This document shows, one piece after another, positions 11,866-23,329 of a stretch of 64,000 nt of DNA. Each line of letters begins with the position of its first letter. Position 1 is the stretch's first letter. A program made the position numbers and the translations under genes. The stretch comes from Symsagittifera roscoffensis (taxonomy: Eukaryota > Xenacoelomorpha > Acoela > Convolutidae). The notes under the pieces were generated by a model that ran no database searches, had not been told where the DNA came from, and saw only the letters and a program-made list of their open reading frames with translations. The DNA is taken from assembly GCF_963678635.1 (NCBI RefSeq), contig NC_087066.1, positions 40,633,223 through 40,697,222 on the forward strand, read 5' to 3'.

Positions 11866-12339
11866 ACCAGACAGAAAATCTAATTTATCTCACATTGGTG
11901 TAAATGTACATGTTAGTTAATTCAGAAAAATTCAATAAAATTGAATGATTGGGAAACTTGATAAACATAGTTTTGTTCTGATTTATGAAAAAAATTAAAG
12001 TCCGTGAATTAATTATTCTGATTGGTTAATATCGCAAATTTTACCTGTGAGGCGAAGCTCGATTCTGATTTGTTGATAGCAAAAAAAGATACACGTTTCA
12101 TGATAAGAGTTGCTCGATTTTGATTGTTTGAGACGTTTGAAATTCCATGGTTAGATTGAATGATTTGTTTCAACTTGGTCAAATAGGATGCTATCCATTC
12201 TGATTTTTTTCTCGTTAAAAACAATTGGTTAATAAGTTTGCTGTTTTGGTTCACTTTTGTTTGGTTTTTAAGGCTATTAAGTTCTTCTTTTAAAAATTTT
12301 TTAATTCTTTTTAAATCTCCCCTTTATTCTTTCTTTACT

Positions 12340-12560
12340 TATTGAGATGCCGTTACTGAATAGAAACGAAAGAGTTGCGTGTCGTGAATGTGTCAGAGAT
12401 TACACTCGCTTACACGCATCTTAGAACCTGTGGTGTTTTGAAGAGTTCGAACTGTAACTTTTATTATTATAGCAGCGAGGAACTCATCATTTCAAGAAGA
12501 AGCATTGTCAACATAATGCTAAACTGTGTGCTCAGCAGTCTCTAATCACACTTCAGGAGA
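12340..12560 (+). pseudogene. Zinc-finger-like frame, inverted copy 1 (broken)
   Basis: The stretch translates in more than one frame to pieces matching the zinc-finger-like frame at 423-785: NRNERVACRECVRD, then a stop, then a shifted continuation with the SSEEL and KKKHCQHNA region. The C-x2-C pair is retained but the frame is broken twice. Confidence 0.4.
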
Positions 12561-13496
12561 AGGTTAAATTAGTATTTTTTGAATCAAAACATAGAAAAAA
12601 CTATGAACATTATTTTTTACAGAATCTGAAAACTCTATACAATTGTGACAAATTTAGTAAAACTATACACTGTTCTAATCACAAAACGAGAAATGTTTTT
12701 AACGGAAATTGTCGTGAAACTTTCCATGGATATCGATCCGAAAACCTTTAATCAACAGTAAAAACACCTTCTGTTGCAAGCTCGCGGAGCATTTTTTGCG
12801 CTAATGAGTAGTTAAGTATTTGCTATAAGTTGTAAGACTTGGATGTTTTAAAAGCTTGATGTTCATAAACAAGTATGCTAAATTTTAGAGGAAAAATATT
12901 TGCTTGTTGCAACTGTTTTCATGATTTCTCACAAAAGATATCCAAAAAAAAATGCCAAATGCAAAAGACGCAAATTTTTCTTGTAAAAAAGGGTTAAATC
13001 TTTGACAAAAGTTTCAACATTTTTGTTTTTGAGTGCTATTCTCTATCCTAATACATACATGCAAAAAATTTTCTCTATGATCAAAAAGAAAAGAAAAACA
13101 ATTCATTTACTTTAATTATTAACAGTGCAAGAAAAAATTGTAATAAAATTTTTTAAAGCAAAAACTTTTAAAGAAAATTTTCCGAACTTGCTAGTTTTTT
13201 TCTCTGATTTTTTTTTCAAGCACGCAAAAATTGTGGTGTTTTTTTATCGAGTCTCTAAAATTGCTCGGAAAAGTTTTAGGAAAAGACGATATTATTTTAA
13301 TTTTTTTTTACCATTTTGCCAAAATTTTGCATTTTGCAAAGTTCAAAATTTATATGACTTGTGTAAAAATGTGAGTTACAAATTTGATATATGACCTCTC
13401 CCCTTATCCCTTTTTTCCTGTCATAAAACAAACACACTAGATGCAAGAAATTAGTTTACAAAACACAAGACAATAATTAAATTTTTTACAAATCAA

Positions 13497-13934
13497 AGAG
13501 CTGTAGAGCAGCTGAAGAATTTTGCAAGTTCTCAAGGGAGCGCAAAGCTGGTCTTGCCTCCATCGCCGGTGGTTGTCTTGGTGGTTCGCTGACTGGATTT
13601 CTTAGCTCAGAGAACCGCTCATCATTTTCGATGGTAATTGGGTTCACCACAAATCCCTCTTACTTCCAAGTAAAGAAGAAATTGTCGACTGGTTGTGCCT
13701 CATATCTAGAGTCAGGAACCTCGCGGTAGTTCATTCCCACATCCCATGCTCAGAAACTTCCTCCATCATTTGCATGGTCCTAAGTTGGTTCTCTGTGATT
13801 GGAACTTGCGTCATATGATGTTCGTTGCAAGCTCTGAGCATCACCTCCACCATGTGCCAGACTTGGATTGGGATGTGCATTCTAGCTACAAAAATTATAG
13901 ACACTGTTTCTCGCACTTGGATTTGTACTAGCAA
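13497..13934 (-). pseudogene. Minus-strand pseudogene, duplicate 2
   Basis: This is the second copy of the pseudogene at 9,080-9,514, with the same frame breaks. The frame is open slightly further upstream on the minus strand (to 13,934) because a single base differs at the TAG near the start of the other copy. No family is recognised. Confidence 0.4.
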
Positions 13935-14316
13935 GAAAAACTCCAGACACTGTTTCTCGCACTTGGATTTTTACAGGCGAAAAATCTACCGTGAACACAA
14001 GGTTGCTGTTTTGCACTGAGAAGATCAATTTGGGCAATAAGTTGAGTAAAAGATACAGAGTAGAAAGAACAATTGAATTACAGTTGAGAGGGAAGTAGTT
14101 GACGGTAGTTAAAATGAAATTAAAGTATTTAGAGCTGAGAGATGAGGTAGTTGATGGTAGTCAACTTGAAAATGAAATTATTTTTAGTTTAGAGAGGTGG
14201 GTACCTTCAACTCGAGTGTGTGGGTATAACCAATCAGAATTGATTTTCTTTATTTGGATTGTAGTCATGTCCAATCAGGTTTCAGCTTTCTTTTATGGAA
14301 TTCTTGTATAGAAGTC

Positions 14317-14450
14317 GTGTCCAATTGGAAACAAAGTTCCCATTTCGTACTTTTTCCATATTGTCGTTTCTGATCACAAAAACGTTTTTGTCATTGGAAA
14401 CGAAAATGTGTATAATGTACCCAAAATGGAATTTTGTTTACCATTGGACG
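14317..14450. repeat. Foldback hairpin 1, duplicate
   Basis: This is the duplicate of the foldback at 9,900-10,033, carried by the second 4.4-kb unit. Confidence 0.7.
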
Positions 14451-14530
14451 CGAGCTAACTTTACTTATTTGGATTGTTGTCGTGTCCAATCAGATTTTAG
14501 CTTCCTTCTATGGATTTCTTGTATAAAATT

Positions 14531-14668
14531 CGTGTCCAATTGGAAACAAAGTTCCATTTTGGTTAGTTTTTACACATTGTCGTTTCCAATCACAAAAATC
14601 TTTTTATTATTGGAAACGACAATGTGTAAAAAGTACCCAAAATGGAACTTAGTTTTAAATTGGACACG
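14531..14668. repeat. Foldback hairpin 2, duplicate
   Basis: This is the duplicate of the foldback at 10,114-10,251. Here the left arm reads GGAAACAAAG and TTTACACATTGTCG, which pairs slightly better with the right arm than the first copy does. Confidence 0.8.
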
Positions 14669-15231
14669 ACAGTTATCTAATCTCTGAAGAATCTGGCTAA
14701 GAGATGTTCCTATTAAAACCAAATGAAACCTGCAACTTTCCAAGGAACAGAAAAAATCGTGAGTAGACTCGCAATAACCTTGGGATACTATGTATTTATC
14801 GCAAAATTCGTTGAAAACAGAAAACAATAATTTATTCTTCAAATTTGAATAAAAACTGGAAAGAGCTTAACACATAGCAGCTGTCATTGGGAAGAATGAT
14901 TTTTGTAGAAACTGGTGGGTTTATGTAGTAGTAGTAATGCCTGCGCAATTTCCATTGTTGGAAACCTCATACAAATTCATCCATATTTGACACTACTTCC
15001 TTATATGGAAATTGCGATGACTCATACAGCTTTTTTCCTTTTTCGTGTCTCTCATTTCTCCTCATCTGATTAGTTTGCTCTGCGAAAGTGTACTCAAGAA
15101 AAGTTGATAGTCAATATTGAACTATAATGAAGTTTCAAAAAATCAAAAACGAATTGGGAGATTTGTTTGGTTCCAAAGATCCTACAAGGGAAAATTATAC
15201 TTCGAACCGTGCTTTCAACTATTAAAAATAA

Positions 15232-15632
15232 ATGATTTGTGATAGTTCGAAAAATTTCAACAAGCCTATTTTATTGGAAAAGAAGGAGAAGCAATATCGG
15301 CAATCCGGAATACTGTTATTGACGATGCTGAAAACCTTGGACTCGTACCTCAATATGAAGCCAAGTCTGGCTAACAATCAACTATGGATCAGGAGCTCGA
15401 CATCTGCAAAAGAGTATATGAAATAGCAACAAACAACATGAGGAAGGTGTGTGTCACAATCAAGAAGTACAACGTGAACAAGCCGCCCTACATTCAGATT
15501 CGATTCTTCACTGCAAAGGAAAATGTAGACTTGAAGCAAGTTGCATGATTCAATTATACTTTGAAAGAAATCAAAAATCTATCCCAAATTTTGGGAGATT
15601 TTGTGTTTATTGATAATTGTAAGCCTCAATAA
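15232..15632 (+). pseudogene. Helical orphan protein, inverted copy 2
   Basis: This is the tandem duplicate of 10,815-11,215 with the same premature stop (15,424-15,426) and the same conserved carboxy terminus. It differs by single bases, for example CTGTTATTGACG here against CTGTTATTCACG. Confidence 0.5.
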
Positions 15633-16085
15633 GGCTTTTTAATGTCTTGTATAATTCGGAATTGAAATATTAATGGTTTAAAGCTATTTTTTTCTAACTG
15701 AAATGTATATTTAGAGCTACGATATCTGAGGGAAAATCTGACAAAACATACAATTCAACTCGAATTAACATAAAACACTAACCAATTATCAGGTAATGCG
15801 TAAAAATATCAGAAAAACTTTTTTAATTAATTTTATTGTCTAATTTCAAGTAAATTTATTCTTATTTAAACAAAATTACAAACATGGATGTAGTTGAAAA
15901 CCTTATCAATATTTTTGAGTGTACGTATTTTATTGGTTGTTTTCAAATTTTTTTTGCCGTAATATGAGTTTTGATTGGCGACATCAGTTTGGTAAATGAA
16001 GTAAAAGTCATCATGGTGATTATTATCACAAAAAAGTTTAAAAATGATAAAAACAATTCTAGTTTTGTAAGTTCTTTGTTAACTT

Positions 16086-16283
16086 TTGCCAGAAAAATTT
16101 TTCTATCAAAAATTGTCCAAATTTAAAAGATTTCCGGTTGTTTATGCTAGAATATACCAAGAAGAAAACAATAAAAATGTATATTTTGGTCATTTCTTTT
16201 TTCACTCGTTAGAAATAAAACAAATCAAAAAATTTTTTATCAAAATTTCAAAATTTGAACTGATTGACGAAAAAAATATTTAA
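16086..16283 (+). pseudogene. Second orphan frame, inverted copy 2
   Basis: This is the tandem duplicate of 11,668-11,865. The frame is open over the same 65 codons with a few substitutions. Confidence 0.35.
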
Positions 16284-16756
16284 ACCAGACAGAAAATCTA
16301 ATTTATCTCACATTGGTGTAAATGTACATGTTAGTTATTTCAGAAAAATTCAATAAAATTGAATGATTGGGAAACTTGATAAACATAGTTTTGTTCTGAT
16401 TTATGAAAAAAATTAAAGTCTGTGAATAAATTATTCTGATTGGTTAATATCGCAAATTTTACCTGTGAGGCGAAGCTCGATTCTGATTTGTTGATAGCAA
16501 AAAAAGATACACGTTTCATGATAAGAGTTGCTCGATTTTGATTGGTTGAGACGTTTGAAATTCCATGGTTAGATTGAATGATTTTTTTCAACTTGGTCAA
16601 ATAGGATGCTATCCATTCTAATTTTTTTTCTCGTTAAAAACAATTGGTTAATAAGTTTGCTGTTTTGGTTCACTTTTGTTTGGTTTTTAAGGCTATTAAG
16701 TTCTTCTTTTAAAAAATTTTTAATTCTTTTTAAATCTCCCCTTTATTCTTTCTTTA

Positions 16757-16980
16757 CTTATTGAGATGCCGTTACTGAATAGAAACGAAAAAGTTGCATG
16801 TCGTGAATGTGTCAGAGATTACACTCGCTCACACGCATCTTAGAACCTGTGGTGTTTTGAAGAGTTCGAACTGTAACTTTTATTATTATAGCAGCGAGGA
16901 ACTCATCATTTCAAGAAGAAGCATTGTCAACATAATGCTAAACTGTGTGCTCAGCAGTCTCTAATCACACTTCAGGAGAA
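16757..16980 (+). pseudogene. Zinc-finger-like frame, inverted copy 2 (broken)
   Basis: This is the tandem duplicate of 12,340-12,560 with the same two frame breaks. Confidence 0.4.
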
Positions 16981-17370
16981 GGTTAAATTAGTATTTTTTG
17001 AATCAAAACATAGAAAAAACTATGAACATTATTTTTTACAGAATCTGAAAACTCTATACAATTGTGACAAATTTAGTAAAACTATACACTGTTCTAATCA
17101 CAAAACGAGAAATGTTTTTAACGGAAATTGTCGTGAAACTTTCCATGGATATCGATCCGAAAACCTTTAATCAACAGTAAAAACACCTTCTGTTGCAAGC
17201 TCGCGGAGCATTTTTTGCGCTAATGAGTAGTTAAGTATTTGCTATAAGTTGTAAGACTTGGATGTTTTAAAAGCGTGATGTTACTGAGCTTGAAAAGATG
17301 AACAATGTTATGTTGGTACTAACCTTTGAAAGTTTAAAGATAATAATATACATCATTGTCAACCAAAATT

Positions 17371-18601
17371 TTACTTCAATATAGAACATCAGATTTGAAA
17401 CAGCAATGTAAAAATATCAGTTTGAGAATATCATTAAAAGACTTTTAGCAAAACATTTATGGTATTAATTCGGGCTTCGGATTATCGAACGCTCGTTGAA
17501 ACGATACATTTTTCAATCTAAAGTTCCTTTTTTCAAGTAAATTTTTTTTTCAAATTGGATTAAGTTGGTAGATGGTAGTTGAAGCAGAAACTGAGAAAAG
17601 ACCAAGATGAGATAAAAACACAATTTAATTCATAAGAAGTTGTAACTCATTAGAAAAGTTTGATATCACTTGATTTATTTGCTAACTCTATATAAAAAAT
17701 CAGATGTTTTGAGGATAATTTATGTAAAGTGAACCCAATCCGACATCTTTTGGAAGAAGATACATGAAGCATAAAGCAAAAACTTTCTTTCAAAATCTAC
17801 ATTTCATTATTTTTACTATAGACTTTTTTGCTTAATAGATTTTGGAAAACTATACAATTGTTCCAGTTTGAACCTTGATTTCTTTTGCCAAATCCAGTTT
17901 TTGGGACGCGCTCTTGTTTCATTGTCTCAAAATGATGACAATTAAAAAAGATCAAAATCAACAAAAAGTAACCAAAACTATGAGTTTTTTTGCATTTTTT
18001 TTCCAAATAACTCAAATTTTTGCAATTTTCAGTAAGTTTGAGGCCATTATGAGCTTTTACTTCAATATAGAACATCAGATTTGAAACAGCAATGTAAAAA
18101 TATCAGGTTGAGAGTATCATTAAAAGACTTTTAGCAAAACATTTGTGGTATTAATTCGGGCTTCGGATTATCGAACGCTCGATGAAACGATACATTTTTC
18201 AATCTAAAATTCCTTTTTTCAAGTAATTTTTTTTTTCAAATTGGATTAAGTTGGTAGATGGTAGATGAAGCAGAAACTGAGAAAAGACCAAGATGAGATA
18301 AAAACACAATTTAATTCATAAGAAGTTGTAACTCATTAGAAAAGTTTGATATCACTTGATTTATTTGGTAACTCTATATAAAAAATCAGATGTTTTGAGG
18401 ATAATTTATGTAAAGTGAACCCAATCCGACATCTTTTGGAAGAAGATACATGAAGCATAAAGCAAAAACTTTCTTTCAAAATCTACATTTGATTATTTTT
18501 ACTATAGATTTCTTTGCTTAATAAATTTTGGAAAACTATACAATTGTTCCAGTTTGAACCTTGATTTCTTTTGCCAAATCCATTTTTTGGGACGCGCTCT
18601 T
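17371..18601 (+). repeat. 686-bp tandem repeat, about 1.8 copies
   Basis: The block beginning TTACTTCAATATAGAACATC at 17,371 starts again at 18,057. The second copy stops at the GGGACGCGCTCTT motif (18,589-18,601), short of the first copy's right end. The AATCC...GGGACGCGCTCTT part is also found at 42,440-42,535, right of the giant retroelement, so the insertion landed inside a region already rich in this family. The overlapping short frames at 17,797-18,084 are not convincing genes. Confidence 0.8.
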
Positions 18602-19305
18602 TTAGAAGTTTTTAGATATTGTAGATGTTAGGAACTAGGTTCCCTTGCGTTTTTCCGGAGGTTTGAGATTATAGCTAATAGAGCTGCTCTTAATTGGTTG
18701 TTAAATTGTAAAAATACACCTTTATTGTCTCATTTTTACACATGTTTTTGAATGCTTGAAGTAGCACCGATTCTTTCTCACTGGGACATTTTTGAGAAAA
18801 ACTTCCGTTATAAATCAAAAATAAAAAACACTACTTTAATAACTTTTTTGCAATAAAAGTGACAGTTAATGATCCGAAAAATTGTTTTTTGCTTAATTAA
18901 AATACTGTAGCATCTGAACAAGGGAACCTGAAGGAAAACACATACAAAATACCAACTAGCAATCAGACGTTATCAGTTCTAAATTCATATCTGCCAGCAA
19001 ATTGTTTGTACACTTGATACTTTTTTCCTCATAAATTTCCCAGTTCTGACTAAACATCTTCCAAAATGAGTTCAAAAGCGAAAACAAGTATGAAGCAAAA
19101 AGCAAGAAGAACCTTAAAACATAAAACATTTCTACGGAAAAAACATGAAAGTTATGTGGCAGAAGCAACAGAGAGGTAATCATTAGTTTTGAAGAAGATT
19201 TTGTTGAGTTTCAACCAAAATCTAAAATGTTTTAAGAAAAAATTATCCCATTTTAGTTAGTTTTAGCAGTTAACAGCCCATTTTTATATCATTAATTTGA
19301 GATTA
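18602..19305. other. AT-rich flank left of the retroelement
   Basis: No gene is supported. The minus-strand frame at 18,956-19,183 is hydrophobic but has no recognisable domain or splice context. The last four bases before the LTR are ATTA. Confidence 0.5.
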
Positions 19306-20189
19306 TGTGCCATTCTGTTAGATTGGCACAGCGCAACCTTCCGGCAACACGAAAGAAAACGAATAAAGGCCTTAGTAAAGAAAAATTACTGCGAAGGAGG
19401 GTCTAGATATTCCAAAAATTTGAATTTTTAAAATTTCGATTGACGGGCCAATATTTCTGAGAAATACAAAAAGACGGCCATTTTGACTGAAAAGGACGAA
19501 AAAACAGAACAACAACAAATATAGTGAGAAACGGTCGTGCGGTAACACGAAGAAAACGGAGTCTCTTATCGTGGCAATAACACACGATAAGAACCTTAGC
19601 AGTGGATATTAGTGGAGAAGGAAGCTTCAGTGGGGAAGGAATATTCCACGAACCCTCCCGTGCCACAAATTGGGAGAGATAACAGCGTTATCTCGGGAAG
19701 ATTACGGGAGCGGAGGCTTGGTCCACCAGAGACTGTTGTATGTGAAGGGACTAAATAGAACTGACTTTGTAGCTACTTGGATGTCGTAGAACTTTGAATT
19801 AACACCGGTATAATTTGATATTTTAGAATATGATAGCTAGAAAGAGGAAAGGGTCAATCAATCTCCAATGGATTTAAAATAGAACTGTCACACAAAAACA
19901 AAATAAAATAGGTTGTTCGAGCCGTGTTTTTAATAGCAATCCCGTAGTTTGAGGATCCGAGACTCAGCTATGTGGTTGTGTTCGCATGTAAACGAAAGCT
20001 GATCAAAAGTCGTTTGACTGATGGCCTAAAGATAGTAACTTTTTACTTAGCCCTAAACAGACTAGAAAATCAACTGGCAAGGTCGAGACGGGGAAAAACG
20101 AGTAGGATTAAGGTAACTGACGCCTGCCAGTCGTTAATAGGTACTTTTTTTACGCTCCGTCGCCCTGTAGTATTTGGGCGAATGTTACA
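19306..20189 (+). repeat. 5' long terminal repeat (884 bp)
   Basis: It starts TGTGCCATTCTG and ends GGGCGAATGTTACA, matching 40,921-41,820 along its whole length. It should contain the promoter, RNA start and poly(A) signals. TATAAT (about 19,809) and AATAAA-like strings are present but I cannot assign U3, R and U5 firmly. Confidence 0.93.
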
Positions 20190-20201
20190 TAGACATTTTT
20201 A

Positions 20202-20219
20202 TGGCGCTCCTGGGTGGAC
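20202..20219 (+). promoter_or_regulatory. Primer-binding site, probably for tRNA-Asn
   Basis: TGGCGCTCCTGGGTGGAC begins 12 bases after the LTR end. Its complement ends in GCCA and reads CACCCAGGAGCG before that, which has the form of a tRNA acceptor arm with discriminator G. It closely resembles the 3' end of eukaryotic tRNA-Asn, which I recall as ending CCACCCAGGGACG. The tRNA identity is inference; the TGG start and position are directly seen. Confidence 0.7.
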
Positions 20220-20267
20220 CTGTCAAAGGCATAAGACTATCATGATCAGCAAGCATTTCAGCGACGA

Positions 20268-22346
20268 ACCCTCCGCTCCGGGCGTATGCCCGAGTTAGAG
20301 GCCTTAATGACCGTTATTGTACTAGGGGGAAGGTGCGTACCCTCCGTCTAGTACTATTTAGCTTTTTAACTTAGTTAACACCGAAAATTTCGGGGGGCCG
20401 GAGGGTCAGGTGGGAAGTCATGAGCCCGCTTGTCCCAAGGTCCCGGGACCACAAACAATTAAAGAGAAAGCGTAAAACCAAACAAAAATAGAGCATAACC
20501 AAGAAAAAGCCAAAAACAAATTTATTTGAAAACAAAAAAGTACAAAAAACAGTGAAAAAATACAAAAAAAAAAACCAAAAACAATAAAAAAACATAAAGT
20601 GACCTTTTATATGTTATTTCCGGACGAGATGTGATCTGACCTTCCTATTTGTTGTTGTTTCAGATTGATCTATATCATTTCTGATAGAAAGATTGTGTGT
20701 TTTGGTGAAGGGTTGGATACCCTCCCTTGAGTGTAATTTGAGTATTTAAGCACGTTAATGGTGATTTTGCCGGTGGCCGGAGGGTAGAGTGGCAAGCTGA
20801 ACGATGTGTTCCACACTCAACCAGGACATCGGGGACAACATCCACAACGACTGTTGGGTATCGTTGAAACAATTTTGGTATCCTTCGGGTACTATTTCAT
20901 CAGAACTTAAGTGGTGGGGGGCACGATTGGCGCGGTCCGATTGTACCCTCCATCGATTACAAATTTCCGAGTTAAGGGTCTTAATTCGGGTTTTTTGGTG
21001 CAAAGCAGGGTATAGTACTATTCATTAACGACTACTAATAGGTTATTATCCTTATTATATATTACTTATCTCCTATTTAGACCGAAGAAACACCCAAATT
21101 TCGTCGAAAATTATCGATTTTCGACCAAACTGTAGACCCCCAAATTTTTGGATATCCGAGCTTTTCCGAACAGCAAAAAGCTTTTATATAGTGGGTAACT
21201 ACGTAGTTCGATCCCCCTAACTAAAGAAACCGCGTGAGAAAAGACTCAGTGGAAGTTGGAAAAAACCAAAATCTTTCGATCAAAATTTCGATAATTTCCT
21301 GAATTTTGTCAATCTGTTTTTGGGATCGAGTTTTTGAGTTTTCAGAGTTAAAGCAATAAAATTTTTTGTATTAGGAGCGTGCTAGCATAACGTGATCGGC
21401 TGCCAGAAAAATTCTTGCGTAACCCTCCGATTAGCTCCGTGGATAGAGCTAACGACTTAAGGATTGGAAAAGGAAGGAATCGGAGGGTCCAAATTTGATA
21501 GTTATTGGCCAAATTTTTGTCTCCAAACCAATTTTGGTCCGGTTTTTTTGCAAAATTCCAGTGCCGTATAAGCTACTACGCTCGATTCAATTGTTTTTAG
21601 GCACTTTCAACAGGAATTGCGGAAAAAGTTTCTCAGAACCTGTATAGGTGGTGAAAAAAGCCCATTTGGACAAACACGTTTTTGGCAATTTCTCAAAGAC
21701 TAGCCAACTGATTGGGATAATTTTGGTACCATAGGTCGACGTTTTGGACCACTTTTCCGGACCGCAACCGTTTTTGGGTTGATAATCTCGGAAAAGAAAA
21801 ATTTTTTTTAGAACTTTTTGGTTCGGAGGGTCCAAATTACAGGTAACCCTCCGAGCGGCAGAAAATTTTATCAAAACACCTTTTTATCCTGCTGGGAAGG
21901 TTGACCGTGTCAACCAACCTGATTTTAAGCAAGTTACACCGCATTCAGAGGCTTTATTGCGGTAAATTAACCCCTTTTTCCTGATTTTTGCGGAACCCTC
22001 CGGAGTAACCCTCCGGAGTGACTTAAGCGCTTTAGCAACCCTCCGTAGTGGAGATTTTCCACGAGACCCTCCGAAGAAGTTAAAAACAACCCCCCAGAGA
22101 GAATTCAGCTTGTTTTGACGCTTTCTTAAGCTAGTTGAAGGCCCTTTTCAAAAACTTGAAAATTTTTGGAAGAACCCTCCGAGGTAACCCTCCGGAGCAT
22201 ATTAAGCCTCTTGTTGACCCTACTTAGTGAGTTAAGGGGGACCCTCCGAAGTCTCTTGGGTGACTAAGGTGCCCTCCGAAGTAACCCTCCGGAGTAGGCT
22301 AAGTGTCTTAACAACCCTCCGAAGTAACCCTCCGGAGTGACTTAAA
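20268..22346 (+). repeat. Array of CCCTCC-type motifs in the leader
   Basis: The core CCCTCC, usually as ACCCTCCG, or its complement CGGAGGGT, occurs about twenty times across the untranslated leader. It is densest at 21,840-22,346, where the form AACCCTCCGGAGT recurs, sometimes two copies back to back. CTCCGGAG is itself palindromic. Related copies lie in the LTR near 19,396 and 19,644. No long frame spans the array. Confidence 0.85.
20319..20354 (+). ncRNA. Hairpin containing a CCCTCC motif
   Basis: GTACTAG and CTAGTAC close a stem within which a GGGGAAGG-type strand faces ACCCTCC, leaving a short GCGT loop. It shows how the repeated motif can pair with purine-rich partners within the leader RNA. 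Confidence 0.5.
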
Positions 22347-22570
22347 CCTTCTAACAACCTTCCTTGTTAGAAACTTGAGGAAACCTGTGGCAATTTGGGA
22401 AACGGAAAATATCCATTTAATTAAGATCATATTAGGATATTAGGCGTGCTTATTAGGATCATAGGAGCCCATTTTGACCCGGAAATTTGTGATCAACTTT
22501 GGATTCTAGGTCGAGTGTATCGGAAGTACCCGAACAAAAATTTTTTTTGATTGTGATTTTGGTTGTGTGG

Positions 22571-22682
22571 TTGCCTTGAGCTACTTAATAGGAAAGTTCG
22601 GGCAATCCGGGAACAAATAAAAGAAGACCTGGGCGAGTGTATTAGGCCAATACACACTCACTTGAGAAGAAAAGTTGTTCCC
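22571..22682 (+). ncRNA. Leader RNA fold, copy 1
   Basis: Three nested pairings are visible. TTGCC(22,571)/GGCAA(22,601) with GAGCT/AGTTC inside forms a first hairpin. GGGAACAA (22,609-22,616) pairs with TTGTTCCC (22,675-22,682). Inside that second stem, GTGTATT (22,637) and AATACAC (22,649) make a hairpin with loop AGGCC. The same fold is formed with different bases 185 nt downstream. It lies upstream of gag, so packaging, dimerisation, export or translation are possible roles; none is shown. Confidence 0.75.
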
Positions 22683-22755
22683 TGCTCTCGTGCACTTGGA
22701 GCGTTCCGGGTGTGGGGGAGTTTTTTCATAGACTTTAGAAGTTTTCGATCAGAGG

Positions 22756-22865
22756 TTGCCTTGAGCTACTTAATAGGACAGCTCGGGCAATCGCAGGACA
22801 CCTAAAAGAAGACCTCGGTGGGTGTATTAGGCAAATACACACTCACTTGAGAAGACTGTGTCCTG
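22756..22865 (+). ncRNA. Leader RNA fold, copy 2
   Basis: This repeats copy 1 with compensatory changes. The long stem is CAGGACAC (22,794-22,801) with GTGTCCTG (22,858-22,865) in place of GGGAACAA/TTGTTCCC, and the first hairpin has GAGCT/AGCTC in place of GAGCT/AGTTC. The inner hairpin GTGTATT/AATACAC (22,822 and 22,834) keeps its loop start AGGC. Sequences between the stems are conserved (AAAAGAAGACCT, ACTCACTTGAGAAGA). Confidence 0.75.
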
Positions 22866-23329
22866 GGCTTCGTTCTTTCGTATCGTTCCGATTGAGGGAA
22901 GTCTTTTTCTTTAAGTTTTATTGATGTGTTTCTGAATCATCACTGCTTTTTACCAAAGATTGTTTAATTTTAGCAAAGCAGTGACTTGAAAAATTGTGTG
23001 GCGATAAATTGATACTGACGAAAGGTCGCTGTCACCTAAGGGTTTTTCTTATCTGATTATCGATTGTGTTTTGTGTGTTGATTATATCTTGTGAAAATTT
23101 TGTGATACTGTTATACTATACAACAGGGTTGAGTTAGCATCATATCAATACTGAGCAGGTCCTGTGTGTAACTTTAGCTGAATCGCTAAGATTGTCATTG
23201 AGAAATCTAAGAGACATTTTTGATACCTACGAGATCGAAGAGGCAGCGTTAAGTAATTTAACTTGAACTTGTTGCGGTACGTGAAGTATTGCCATTAAAT
23301 AATAAGAATATTGTGATTTGTCACAAAGT

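Larger units (their letters stand above)
8450..12866 (+). repeat. 4.4-kb tandem duplication, unit 1
   Basis: Every feature here recurs 4,417-4,418 bases downstream with very few differences, so the duplication is recent. From left to right the unit contains an AT-rich spacer, a minus-strand pseudogene, two tandem foldback hairpins, and a copy of unit A in inverted orientation relative to copies 1-3. Confidence 0.9.
12867..17283 (+). repeat. 4.4-kb tandem duplication, unit 2
   Basis: This is a near-identical second copy of 8,450-12,866. It starts at GTATGCTAAATTTTAGAGG and ends where unit 1 ends. Differences are isolated substitutions and one-base length changes in homopolymers, for example in the A/T runs near 13,150 and 16,080. 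Confidence 0.9.

Noticed and set aside
18638-18927. AGGTTCCCTTG and CAAGGGAACCT as possible terminal inverted repeats
   Set aside because: Only 11 bases, no target-site duplication and no further similarity inside.
22563-22805. 80-codon frame in the leader
   Set aside because: It runs through the duplicated RNA fold; changes between the two copies keep base pairing and not amino acids.
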